64,000 nt of DNA from Tipula vernalis (taxonomy: Eukaryota > Arthropoda > Insecta > Diptera > Tipulidae), in NCBI GenBank assembly GCA_958295665.1, contig OY282560.1, positions 23,457,653 to 23,521,652 on the forward strand, in the 5' to 3' direction. The translations under genes and the position numbers were made by a program. How positions within the stretch are numbered: position 1 is the first letter of the stretch; each line of letters starts with the position of its first letter. The notes beneath the pieces were generated by a model. It saw nothing but the letters and a program-made list of their open reading frames with translations, was not told the origin of the DNA and did no database searches. Shown here one piece after another: positions 34,370 to 44,116 of the stretch.

Positions 34370-36270
34370 AAAATTAACTTAATGGTTCCATTAAAGACTG
34401 AAGAACAATTAGACAAAGAAGTTCACAAATATGTAAACGATACACAGCAATCAGCTTTCTTAAACGAAAATCAAGGGAAACAACTACCCTATGGAAATTA
34501 GGGAACTCCTCGCAGAAAAAGAAGAGCGAGAAGAATAAGGCAACAAGGGCCCCCCAAGATAAAACTCATTTGAACAATCTCACTCAGCAATTAAGAAAAT
34601 AGATCAAAGAACTGAAAGATGAATCAATCAGCAACTATTTAAGAAAATTAACTAATGATAACAGTACTGATTATTCTCTTTGGAAAGCAACCAAAAGAAT
34701 CAAAAGACCAATAATGCAGATTCACTCAATAAAAATAGCAGGTGAAAAATGGGCTAGAAATAATGAAGAGAAAGCTCAAGAATTTGCTGAACACCTCGAA
34801 AAAATATTCCAGCCACATGAAGACCAAACGTTGGAAGCCGAGATAACAACTGAACAAGCTTTGCAAGAAAGTAAAGAAATCCTACCCACAACACCAAAAG
34901 AAGTCATGCGTGAGATAAAAGCTGATATGAATACGATAAAAGCTCCTGGGTACGATCTTATTACTGCAGAAATCTTAAAAGAACTGCCAAGGAAAGCTCT
35001 GGTGAAACTCATCAATCTTATAAATGCAGCATTTAGAATCAAATGTGTACCAAGCTTATGGAAAATTGCAGAAGTAATTATGATCCCAAAACCTGGGAAA
35101 CCACCACACATAACATCGTCTTATAGGCCAATTTCGCTATTGCCAGTCATGTCCAAACTCTTTGAGAAGCTTCTGGTAAAAAGATTAAATCCGATAATCG
35201 AGAGTAAAAACTTGATCCCAAATCATCAGTTCGGTTTTCGTAACCAACACTCAACAATTGATCAAGTACACAGAATAACCAGTATAATTGAGAAAGCATT
35301 AGAGGAGAAAAAAGTCTGTTCAACAGTATTTCTAGACTTGCACAAGCGTTTGATAGAGTGTGGCATGAAGGACTTAACCACAAGTTAAGGAATCTTCTAC
35401 CAATGCAATTTGCTAAGATACTGGAATCATACTTGAAAAATAGGTTCTTCAGGATTAAGTTAGATGAAACATCTTCTGAATTGAAAGAAATCAATGCAGT
35501 AGTTCCTTCCACAGGGCAGTGTATTAGGGCCGGTTTTATACCTACTATACACTTATGATCTTCCTACATTAGAAAACAACACAGTGACAACTTTTGCAGA
35601 TGATACGGTGATCTTGGCTGTTAGAAAAAGCAACGAAGAATCAACACAGAAGTTACAATCAGCTGTAACTCAAATATATAAATGGACAAAAAGATGGAGA
35701 ATAAAACTAAATGAAGCTAAATCAGTTCTCATCAACTTTATAAACAGACGATTCGAACATATTCTGATTACCATAAATCGGGAAATAATACCGCATGCGA
35801 ACACAGCTAAGTATCTCGGCATGACCCTGGTTGCTAAACTACGATGGAAAGCACACGTTAAGAAGAAAAGTGAAGAATTAAGACTTAAATACAGAAAAAT
35901 GTATTGGCTGATGGGAAGGAACTCTTTTTTATCAACATACAACAAGCTTCTACTTTATAAGCAAATATTGAACCCGATTTGGACTTATGGTATTCAGCTT
36001 TGGGGTTGTACTGAACAGAGTAACGTAAATATCATCCAAAGATTTCAGAATATGGTATTAAGGAGCATCGTTGATGCACCTTGGTATGTCAGGAACAATG
36101 ACCTTCATAGGGACCTTAAAATGAACCTCATCTTAAATGAAATCCAGGAAAAAGCACGGAGACATGAAGAAAGGCTCCGCTAACATGTGAACATTGAGGC
36201 AACTGACCTCCTAAGCATCACGAATTTAGTACGCAGACTTAAAAGAACCAAACCTTTTGAGCTGGTGTGA
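34370..36270 (+). pseudogene. Jockey-family ORF2, reverse transcriptase without endonuclease
   Basis: Only a trace precedes the reverse transcriptase: a linker reading VHKYVNDTQQSAF and WKATKRIKRP. The ~220-residue apurinic-like endonuclease that should open ORF2 is absent. The RT carries IKAPGYDLITAEILKELP, IPKPGKPPHITSSYRPISLL, the HQFGFRNQHSTIDQVH block, STVFLDLHKRL (motif A, where the usual AFD after the first Asp is damaged by a frameshift), a frameshifted motif B region near 35510, and an intact TFADDTVIL catalytic box (35591-35617). The C-terminal part holds YLGMTL, IWTYGIQLWG and DAPWYVRNNDLHRDL. A stop at 36181 is followed in frame by the final LKRTKPFELV. Frameshifts near 35345 and 35560 and stops near 34500 and 34600 disable it. 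Confidence 0.85.
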
Positions 36271-36470
36271 TTGTCAGTTTAAGCAGCAATGTGCTGATCT
36301 AAAATCCACTACAAAGATGTAGTTTATTTCAATTTATCAAATACTATGGAACGCCAATGGGAAGAAGCCTTAGATTAATTTAAGTTAGTAAATTAAGTCA
36401 GAAACAAATTGCTCATTAGTCCAGGAGACTAGATTGAAATTACATAATAAATAATAAAAAATAAAAAAAA

Positions 36471-36482
36471 AAATTCTGACAA
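36471..36482 (+). repeat. Target-site duplication, right (AAATTCTGACAA)
   Basis: Second copy of 32711-32722. It follows the A-rich tail, so a few of its leading A residues could belong to the tail; the shared non-A core is TTCTGAC. Confidence 0.75.
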
Positions 36483-36718
36483 ATATTTGATAATTCGTAA
36501 AATAATTTTCAAAATTTTGAATTTTTTTTTCAACTTTCAAAATTTAGAATTTTGAAAATTTGGAAATTTTTTACATTGAAATTTGGTGCTTTTCACAAAT
36601 ATAAATTTAGATGTTGCATTAGGTAGAAAAATATAAATTTAAATGCTGAATTACCATAGGTTCAAAAAACCTAAAATTTCACTAAATCAATTATTTGATA
36701 TTTAATTTTCCCTTCCTT

Positions 36719-37776
36719 CCGCTGGCGCTACATCCCATGAAGGGATTTGGCCGCATCAACGATGTTAATCCAAATAGTTCGATCCGCTGCTAAAGAACAC
36801 CAGACAAGGTGACCGAGTGTGTTTAGGACCCTTACAAAGTGGCCTCCTCGAGGTCCTACTTTCGTTGGTGCCGACTCCAAGGCCTGTTTAGTGGTTCGAC
36901 TTTGAGAACGAAGTACGTGACACGATTTTACGTTAACGATTATATTAATCCGGTCATGTCTGATTATGTACGTGGTTCCTTCTTTAATAGGACGAAGAAT
37001 TATTCTGATGATCTAACGCTCAGTTACAGCAATTTGCTGGAAGGTCATAACTGGTCCTACCAGCGCTTTGTAGATGTCCAGTTTTATTTTGCGCCATATA
37101 TGAGGAGACTTGCAGGTTTTGGTTTTGTCGAGAAATGCTCGGTAACTTGCTGCGATCCTCGACGAAATGTCCACAGAAACGGAAATTTGCTAAGTCGTCG
37201 CTGATCCTAGATATTTAAAGTCATCCACCTTCTCATATTACGTTTCTCTAGAAATAAGGTCTCATCGCTTCTGTCTCCTCGCGGTGACCATGTATTTTGT
37301 CATCGCTTCGTTGATCTGAAGGCCAATTTGTTGAGCTGTTAATTCCCAGAAGGCCCAGAAAGCAAATTTCGTTAGCGTATGCTAATAGTGGAATATATTT
37401 ATAATACAGGCAGCTGCACTGCGCCATATTGAGCTGGCAAATAACGTACTCCAATGAAAGGTGGAAGAGAGTTTGAGCTATTGGGTCTCTTTGCCGCACT
37501 CCAGATGTTATCACGAAGACCTCCGAAATTTTGCCTTCTATTAGCATCTTGAATATTGAGTCATTCATTAAATGCTGGGACATAGAAACCAATTTTAACG
37601 GTATGCCCAGGTAGGACAAGACGTTCCATAACCTATTCCTCTTAATGTTGTCGTACGCCTGTTGTAAGTCTACGAATAGACTGTGCAGAGAGATGTCCTT
37701 TTCATAGCACTTCTCCAGCACGGAAATAATATTGATGGTCTCCCAAGACGGAAATAATATTGATAGTCTCCCAAGA
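36719..37776 (-). pseudogene. LINE reverse transcriptase fragment
   Basis: A minus-strand fragment of a reverse transcriptase typical of endonuclease/RT elements common in insects. It opens ETINIISVLEKCYEKD and has LFVDLQQAYDNIKR (motif A, with the first catalytic Asp kept), GIPLKLV, ISEVFVITSGVRQRDPIAQT (motif B) and LLAYANEICFL, where the catalytic ADD of motif C has become ANE. Past a stop at 37248, frames with KYLGSATT and LDIYKALVGPVMTF follow, then a terminal RTIWINIVDAAKSLHG-like end near 36740. A 28 bp tandem duplication (37721-37776) damages its 5' end. The exact clade is not settled. The fragment at 42188-42370 could belong to the same family. Confidence 0.7.
37721..37776 (+). repeat. 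28 bp tandem duplication
   Basis: Two adjacent copies of a 28-base unit (starting CGGAAATAATATTGAT and ending TCTCCCAAGA), differing at one base. It lies within the 5' end of the LINE fragment. Confidence 0.85.
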
Positions 37777-38305
37777 TTCTCTCGTTGCTAGTTGAAAACT
37801 TTGCCGCGACTACTTGACCAAAACATTGTAGCCTCTGTTCAACTAAGCTATCCCGCGCTTGTACGAATTACTTCTAGGTTGAAGGAAATCTATAGGTGGT
37901 TTCTATTTGGAATTATCCGGATAATCTCAGTCACAATAATTTTAATATTTATACTTTTTATATTTAGGTTAAGTGATGTTTATTACAAAGTGAATGCAGC
38001 ACGAATGAATTATAATATTTCTACAAAATTTTGGCTGTGTGTGTGCACAGCAAAAACTTACACTCTCGAAATTTATGTTCGAGGATTTTTTTTAGGGTTA
38101 TAATTAGCACGTAGAGAGTATATTACAAATTATATACACACTAGAATTTACCTACATCTGACATTTGGAATGTCAAGGTGAAATTTGTTTACAAATAAGA
38201 TAAGTATTTTTAATTATATGTTACATATTTTCTTAATTATTAATTACATATTTTGATTTCAGATTTGGTGATATAAAATAATATAGGCAATACTATTCAA
38301 AAAAA
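37777..38305. other. A+T-rich spacer
   Basis: One 103-codon plus-strand frame crosses this stretch (37792-38103) but has no recognisable domain. It begins in LINE-adjacent sequence and its second half is hydrophobic only because of A+T richness. Nothing else was recognised. Confidence 0.45.
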
Positions 38306-38782
38306 TTGAGGTGTGGCCAACACACGACTTTCTTTTACGAACAGAGAATTTTGAGAAATTTTATTTTTTTCCTAATTTTTTTTTTTAATTTGTTTTTCAT
38401 TTTTGGAAATATTTTGTATTAAGTAGTTTTTTGTAAACCTTATACTTTTTAAGATATTTGCAAAACAAATTTTCTGGACCAAGGGAGTGGCCACTTCCGG
38501 TTAGCCGATTTGGAGTAAAATTCACTGGGACCTCCCAATTTATCAAAAAAGCTTAAATCTGAAGTTTCAGTTCGATTGATTAAACCATCTGGGCTGTAGA
38601 GAGGATACAGACAGACTGACAGACTAACAGACTGACCGACTGACAGACAGACAGACAGACACCATTTCGAAACCCACTTTTTCGGACTCAGGGGACCTAA
38701 AAACAAATAAATTTCTAAAAATCTCAAGATTCAAAATTTTCATGATTACTATACTTTATTTTACTAGAGTAAAAGAAAGTAA
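38306..38782 (+). repeat. A repeat copy 3
   Basis: About 477 bp, close to copies 2 and 4. It has only a few CAGACTGA/CAGACAGA units. The same reverse-strand frame as in copy 2 (GGPSEFYSKSANRKWPLPWS) is open for 92 codons. Confidence 0.85.
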
Positions 38783-41336
38783 AAAACCCTAATCCATACG
38801 AATCGTTCGTTTAGTAAAAGTTCTGCAAAATTATTTTTTGGAAATCGCACTCAACTCCCAAGGGACAATATCGGCCATTGCCAACAATGATGACAAAAGT
38901 TTGGCTAGCACATAGAATAGGTTCTCAATTACCTAGTTAGAAAACCGTAATCCATACGGATCGTTCGTTTAATAAAAGTTCTACGAAATTATTTTTTGGA
39001 AATCGCACTCAACAATGATGACAAAAGTTCCGCTAGCACATGGAATAGGTCCCTTAATTACCTAGTTAGAAAACCCTAATCCATACGGATCGTTCGTTTA
39101 GTAAAAGTTCTGCAAAATTATTTTTTGGAAATCGCACTCAACCCCCAAGGGCTAATATCGGCCATTGCCAACAATGATGACAAAGGTTTCGCTAGCACAT
39201 TGAATAGGTCCCTTAATGACCTAGTTAGAAAACCCTAATATATACGAATCGTTCGTTTAGTAAAAGTTCTGCAAAATTATTTTTTGGAAATCGCACTCAA
39301 CTCCCAAGGGCCAATATCGGCTGTTGCCAACAATGATGACAAAGGTTTGGCTAGCACATAGAATAGGTCCCTCAAATACCTAGTTAGAAAACCCTAATCC
39401 ATATGAATCGTTCGTTTAGTAAAAGTTTGTCACATGGAATAGGTCCCTTAATTACCTACATAGTTAAAAAACCCTAATCCATACGAACCGTTCGTTTAGT
39501 AAAAGTTCTGCAAAATTATTTTTTGGAAATCGCACTCAACTCCCAAGGGCCAATATCGGCTGTTGCCAACAATGATGACAAAGGTTTGGCTAGCACATAG
39601 AATAGGTCCCTCAAATACCTAGTTAGAAAACCCTAATCCATATGAGTCGTTCGTTTAGTAAAAGTTTGTCACATGGAATAGGTCCCTTAATTACCTACAT
39701 AGTTAAAAAACCCTAATCCATACGAATCGTTCGTTTAGTAAGAGTTCTGCAAAATTATTTTTTGGAAATCGCACTCAACTCCCAATGGCCAATATCGGCC
39801 AGTGCCAACAATGATGACAAAGCTTTGGCTAGCACATAGAATAGGTCCCTCAAATACCTAGTTAGAAAATCCTAATCCATACGAATCGTTCGTTTAGTAA
39901 AAGTTCTGCAAAATTATTTTTTGGAAATCGCACCCAACTCCCAAGGGCCAATATCGGCCATTGCCAACAATGATGACAAAGGTTTGGCTAGCACATGGAA
40001 TAGGTCCCTTAATTACCTAGTTAGAAAACCTTAATCCATACGAATCGTTCGTTTAGTAAAAGTTCTACGAAATTATTTTTTGGAAATCGCACTCAACAAT
40101 GATGACAAAGGTTTGGCTAGCACATAGAATAGGTCCCTCAAATACCTAGTTAGAAAACCCTAATCCATACGAATCGTTCGTTTAGTAAAAGTTCTGCAAA
40201 ATTATTTTTTGGAAATCGCACCCAACTCCCAAGGGCCAATATCGGCCATTTCCAACAATGATGACAAAGGTTTGGCTAGCACATGGAATAGGTCCCTTAA
40301 TTACCTAGTTAGAAAACCCTAATCCATACGAATCATTCGTTTAGTAAAAGTTCTACGAAATTATTTTTTGGAAATCGCACTCAACAATGATGACAAAGGT
40401 TTCGCTAGCACATGGAATAGGTCCCTTAATTACCTAGTTAGAAAACCCTAATCCATACGAATCGTTCGTTTAGTAAAAGTTCTGCAAAATTATTTTTTGG
40501 AAATCGCACTCAACTCCCAATGGCCAATATCGGCGATTGCCAACAATGATGACAAAGGTTTGGCTAGCACATAGAATAGGTCCCTCAAATACCTAGTTAG
40601 AAAACCCTAATCCATACGAATCGTTCGTTTAGTAAAAGTTCTGCAAAATTATTTTTTGGAAATCGCACTCAACTTCCAAGGGCCAATATCGGCCATTTCC
40701 AACAATGATGACAAAGGTTTGGCTAGCACATGGAATAGGTCCCTTAATTACCTAGTTAGAAAACCCTAATCCATACGAATCATTCGTTTAGTAAAAGTTC
40801 TACGAAATTATTTTTTGGAAATCGCACTCAACAATGATGACAAAGGTTTCGCTAGCACATGGAATAGGTCCCTTAATTACCTAGTTAGAAAACCCTAATC
40901 CATACGAATCGTTCGTTTAGTAAAAGTTCTGCAAAATTATTTTTTGGAAATCGCACTCAACTCCCAATGGCCAATATCGGCGATTGCCAACAATGATGAC
41001 AAAGGTTTGGCTAGCACATAGAATAGATCCCTCAAATACCTAGTTAGAAAATCCTAATCCATACGAATCGTTCGTTTAGTAAAAGTTCTGCAAAATTATT
41101 TTTTGGAAATCGCACTCAACTTCCAAGGGCCAATATCGGCCAATGCCAACAATGATGACAAAGGTTTGGCTAGCACATGGAATAGGTTGCTCAATTACCT
41201 AGTTAGAAAACCCAAATCCATACGAATCGTTCGTTTAATAAAAGCTCTACGAAATTATTTTTTGGAAATCGCACTCAACAATGATGATAAAGATATCGCT
41301 AGCACATGGAATAGGTCCCTTAATTTTCTAGTTAAA
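38783..41336 (+). repeat. Satellite array 2 with higher-order repeats
   Basis: About 18 monomers in three size forms: long (~158 bp), short (~130 bp, lacking the CCAATATCGGCC segment) and very short (~80 bp, joining AGTAAAAGTTTG to TCACATGGAATAGG). They form higher-order units. A very-short plus long pair repeats with a 239 bp period (39411 against 39650, marked by ATATGARTCG), and a long-short-long triplet repeats with a 447 bp period (40329 against 40776, marked by CGAATCATTCG). No protein is encoded; the 105-codon frame near 41.1-41.4 kb is repeat-derived. Confidence 0.9.
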
Positions 41337-41829
41337 TTGAGGTGTGGCCAACACACGACTTTCTTTTACGAACAGAGAATTTTTAGAAATTTTATTTTTT
41401 TCCTAATTTTTTTTTTTTAATTTTTAAATTTTTAAATTTTTTTTTAATTTTTAATTTTTTATTTTTATTTGTTTTTAATTTTTGGAAACAATTTGTATTA
41501 AGTAGTTTTTTGTAAACCTTATACTTTTTAAGATATTTGCAAAACAAATTTTCTGGACCAAGGGAGTGGCCACTTCCGGTTAGCCGATTTGGAGTAAAAT
41601 TCACTGGGATCTTCCAATTTATCAAAAAAGCTTAAATCTGAAGTTTTAGTTCGATTAATTAAACCGTATGGGCTGTAGAGAGGACACAGACAGACTGACA
41701 GACAGACAGACAGACACCATTTCGAAACCCACTTTTTCGGGACCTCAAAACAATTAAATCTCTAAAAATCTCAAGGTCCAAAATTTTCATGATTACTATA
41801 CTTTATTTTACTAGAGTAAAAGAAAGTAA
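41337..41829 (+). repeat. A repeat copy 4
   Basis: About 493 bp, closing composite 2. It has a small deletion after CCACTTTTTCGG (the ACTCAGGGG segment is missing near 41738) and otherwise follows copy 2. Confidence 0.85.
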
Positions 41830-42187
41830 TAAGGATTAACTATGGATGTTATGTACAGCAAATTTTGCTTCAATTTTAAGATTAAGTATATAATTTTACT
41901 CTTCTTATTATAAAGTGACATTTTTAATAGGAATTAATTTCTAGTTTCCGATAGCATTAAATGGATTCTAGTGGAACCGGATAATTAAAATTAGGTAAGT
42001 AAATTACTTATATAAATTAAAGAAATTTAAATGAATTAATGTTGAATTTAATGTTGTATTTCAGGTGGACTGATGAATGCCAGCTTTTTCATGCTCTATT
42101 TCAGGGAGAGATTGAATTCAAAGGTAAGTTACACCACTGGATTGGGTCAATGTGATATGGTCCAATTAGTTTGAACAGCGAGAGTTG

Positions 42188-42370
42188 TTATAATTTAACC
42201 AAACTTCCCTTTTTTATTAAGTAGATAGATAAGACTTTCTGGGATGTCTTCTTTATAGAGCAAATTATTAATATCAGCTCAAACATGCGGTGGAACAGAT
42301 AATCGCCGCCGTATTTCAGCATTTCGTTGCAGATACCATTTTCATCATACACACATTTTAGGAAATTCAT
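42188..42370 (-). pseudogene. LINE reverse transcriptase motif-1 fragment
   Basis: A 60-codon minus-strand frame reads GICNEMLKYGGDYLFHRMFE and ends LSIYLIKKG. This matches the early RT segment of insect LINEs (family: G.PNE.LKYGG..L...L..L ... VIPIYKKGD). Both ends are cut off, and frame damage lies between the ICSIKKTSQK and the IYLIKKG parts. It is an isolated scrap, possibly from the same family as 36719-37776, which is also on the minus strand. Confidence 0.6.
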
Positions 42371-43434
42371 AATATCGACTGTTTTGTAAATAAGCTGTTG
42401 TAGTTATTGACGTTTGATCTGATTCGCGAACGACAAACCCGAGTAGTTTAAAAATTAAAATTTTGATTCAAAAACAAAAATTAGTTGAATTTTGATTGTA
42501 ACTTTCAACATTAAATTTGATCTGATTAGGATCACTTGGTGAACCGAATTTTTAATACATAATTATTAAAAAAAAATCTTAAATTTCGTTTTTTCGGAAC
42601 CAAAGTAAAAATTAATATTTCAAAAAAGTCTACTCAATTCGATACCTAATTCGTTGAAATCTTAAAAATTGTAAATTTCTAAATTTTATATTGAATTAGA
42701 ATGTAATTTATTAAAGCTTAATTCAATATTCGACATAGTTATCAGACTTCCAAATTTCTCATATTTCAGCAGATCTACAATTTAGCTAGCCAAAATATTT
42801 TCAGTTCCTATGTTTCAAAATCAAATGTTAAATTCAAAATTATATTTTTAAAATTCCGCTTAAAATTTAAATTTCTGTAAATCAAAGTGTACTCAAATAA
42901 AAAATTGGAATTCTGATAGACGTTGCAAAATATCGATTAATTAAAGAATTCTGGCATAAATCTCACAGATTTCAGAAACAATTAAACTTCGAAGACTGGG
43001 CTGCATATTGGATCCGAAATGAAAGTTCATTATTATGAAAGCAATCATTACAGTAAAATTAGGATAAAACCAAAAATTTCTGCAGTCCAAAATGAATTTC
43101 AATATTTCGAAAAAGTCAACAAAATTCGATGTTTAATTAGTTAGTTATGTTTCAAGTAGTTTAAAATTGGTTTCAAGATTTCCAATCGCCAAAACAAAAC
43201 TATATTGAAATTCGAAAGTTTTAGAAATAATTTTAAAACTCAAATATTATTGTATAATACTTAGTTAAAAATTTAGAAAACTGTTATTTCACGATATCTG
43301 CTTGTACAATTTTGAAATTCAAAATACCGAGTTGATACTTATATATCAAAATTTACAGAGACTGAGAAAGATAAAGGAACTTAAATAATCAGATGAATTC
43401 AGTTAATACGAAATGTTGAAAAACTTGCTTCTTC
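42371..43434. other. A+T-rich DNA without recognisable genes
   Basis: Degenerate AATTTTGAAATT-like sequence. No ORF, repeat array or transposon end was identified. Confidence 0.5.
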
Positions 43435-43437
43435 TAA

Positions 43438-44113
43438 TGCCGCGGCTACACGAATGGAAAATGTAGACCAACGTTGGAGATTTGTCCAAAAAACCAATCG
43501 TGTAGACAGAAAAAAAATAACAAATACAAATGAAGGTTATATTGGTCCAACATTGATAACCATTCGCTCAATAGGCGGTTTTTATAAAAAGATCAAAGGA
43601 AACTACGAACGTTGGAGTGTATATTGGTACTTCGTCTACACGATTGGTGAGAAAAAATGTATTTTTGAATACTTAAGGGCAGATGTCACTAAATACAACT
43701 GTAGATGTCATTATATATTATTGTTTATAAACAAATAAATCCAAAATGGAATCTGACTGGTCGGCTGAGTTTGTGCTAAAATTTATAAATTTACATCAAA
43801 ATTATCCCGAAATTTGGAGTTTAAAACACTGTAAACATAAAAATAAGCTCGAAGTGCATTTAAACAATATGTTTGCATTGGCTTCCATCTTGTGGGAGAT
43901 ATTGTAATTAATGTATGACTAGTAGTGACAACTAGTGATAAATATCAATATATAAACCACCAAATTTGGTTATACATTGGTAGCTATTCGAAAAATGAAC
44001 ATTGGGCAAATCGTGTAGACAGTCAAATTTTATTTCACCAACATTTGTCCAACATTTGACAAATCACATTGGGCCAATGTTGGTCGAAATTTTCCATTCG
44101 TGTAGCCGCGGCT
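43438..44113 (+). mobile_element. PIF/Harbinger-like element with MADF-domain fragment
   Basis: The left end reads GCCGCGGCTACACGAATGGA then AAATGTAGACCAACGTTGG. The reverse complement of the right end reads GCCGCGGCTACACGAATGGA then AAATTTCGACCAACATTGG. Trinucleotides TAA lie at both borders (43435-43437 and 44114-44116), as expected for the 3 bp TWA duplication of PIF/Harbinger. CGTGTAGACAG motifs recur near both ends (43498, 44014). The interior holds a MADF-domain fragment, and PIF/Harbinger elements are known to carry a MADF/Myb-like second protein. The transposase itself is absent. Confidence 0.7.
43746..43907 (+). CDS. Short MADF-domain protein fragment (53 codons)
   Basis: ATG to TAA, 53 codons. 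It reads MESDWSAEFVLKFINLHQNY then PEIWSLKHCKHKNKLE. This matches the first two helices of MADF domains (family: W..E..L.FI.LY...P.LWD..H..YKNK), a Myb-related DNA-binding fold of ~85 residues. It ends EIL-TAA after about 50 residues, so the third helix is incomplete. In PIF/Harbinger transposons such a protein assists the transposase by binding the element's ends. The ATG context is AAAATGG. Whether it is translated is unknown; the surrounding element lacks a transposase and this may be only a first exon or a relic. An overlapping upstream 94-codon frame (43454-43738) has no recognisable domain. Confidence 0.55.
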   Translation: MESDWSAEFVLKFINLHQNYPEIWSLKHCKHKNKLEVHLNNMFALASILWEIL

Positions 44114-44116
44114 TAA

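Larger units (their letters stand above)
32723..36470 (+). mobile_element. Jockey-family LINE, two ORFs, endonuclease deleted
   Basis: An insertion bounded by 12 bp target duplications. It starts with about 200 bp of untranslated sequence (GGGTGTTGGGTGCG onward), followed by ORF1 and ORF2, a ~200 bp 3' untranslated region and an A-rich tail (36441-36470). The 5' end looks complete. Jockey elements are normally ~4.5-5 kb; the shortfall is explained by loss of the endonuclease domain at the start of ORF2. It was inserted in the same orientation as the window. Confidence 0.85.
38306..41829 (+). mobile_element. Composite element 2: A repeat - satellite - A repeat
   Basis: Same architecture and orientation as composite 1: A repeat (38306-38782), satellite (38783-41336), A repeat (41337-41829). 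The satellite is more than twice as long as in composite 1. The junctions are alike in both composites: AAAGAAAGTAA or AAAGAAAATAA runs directly into AAAAAACCCTAATCC, and the last monomer runs through AGTTAAA(A) into TTGAGGTGTGG. This shows the composite is a defined unit and not a chance neighbourhood. Confidence 0.7.

Noticed and set aside
35147..35512. 121-codon minus-strand ORF
   Set aside because: Antisense shadow of the Jockey reverse transcriptase.
38783..41336. Regularly spaced repeats as a CRISPR array
   Set aside because: Eukaryotic context, monomers of ~80-160 bp without unique spacers, no cas genes; it is a satellite.
41103..41420. 105-codon plus-strand ORF
   Set aside because: Lies across satellite monomers and the start of an A repeat and shows the monomer period in its peptide.
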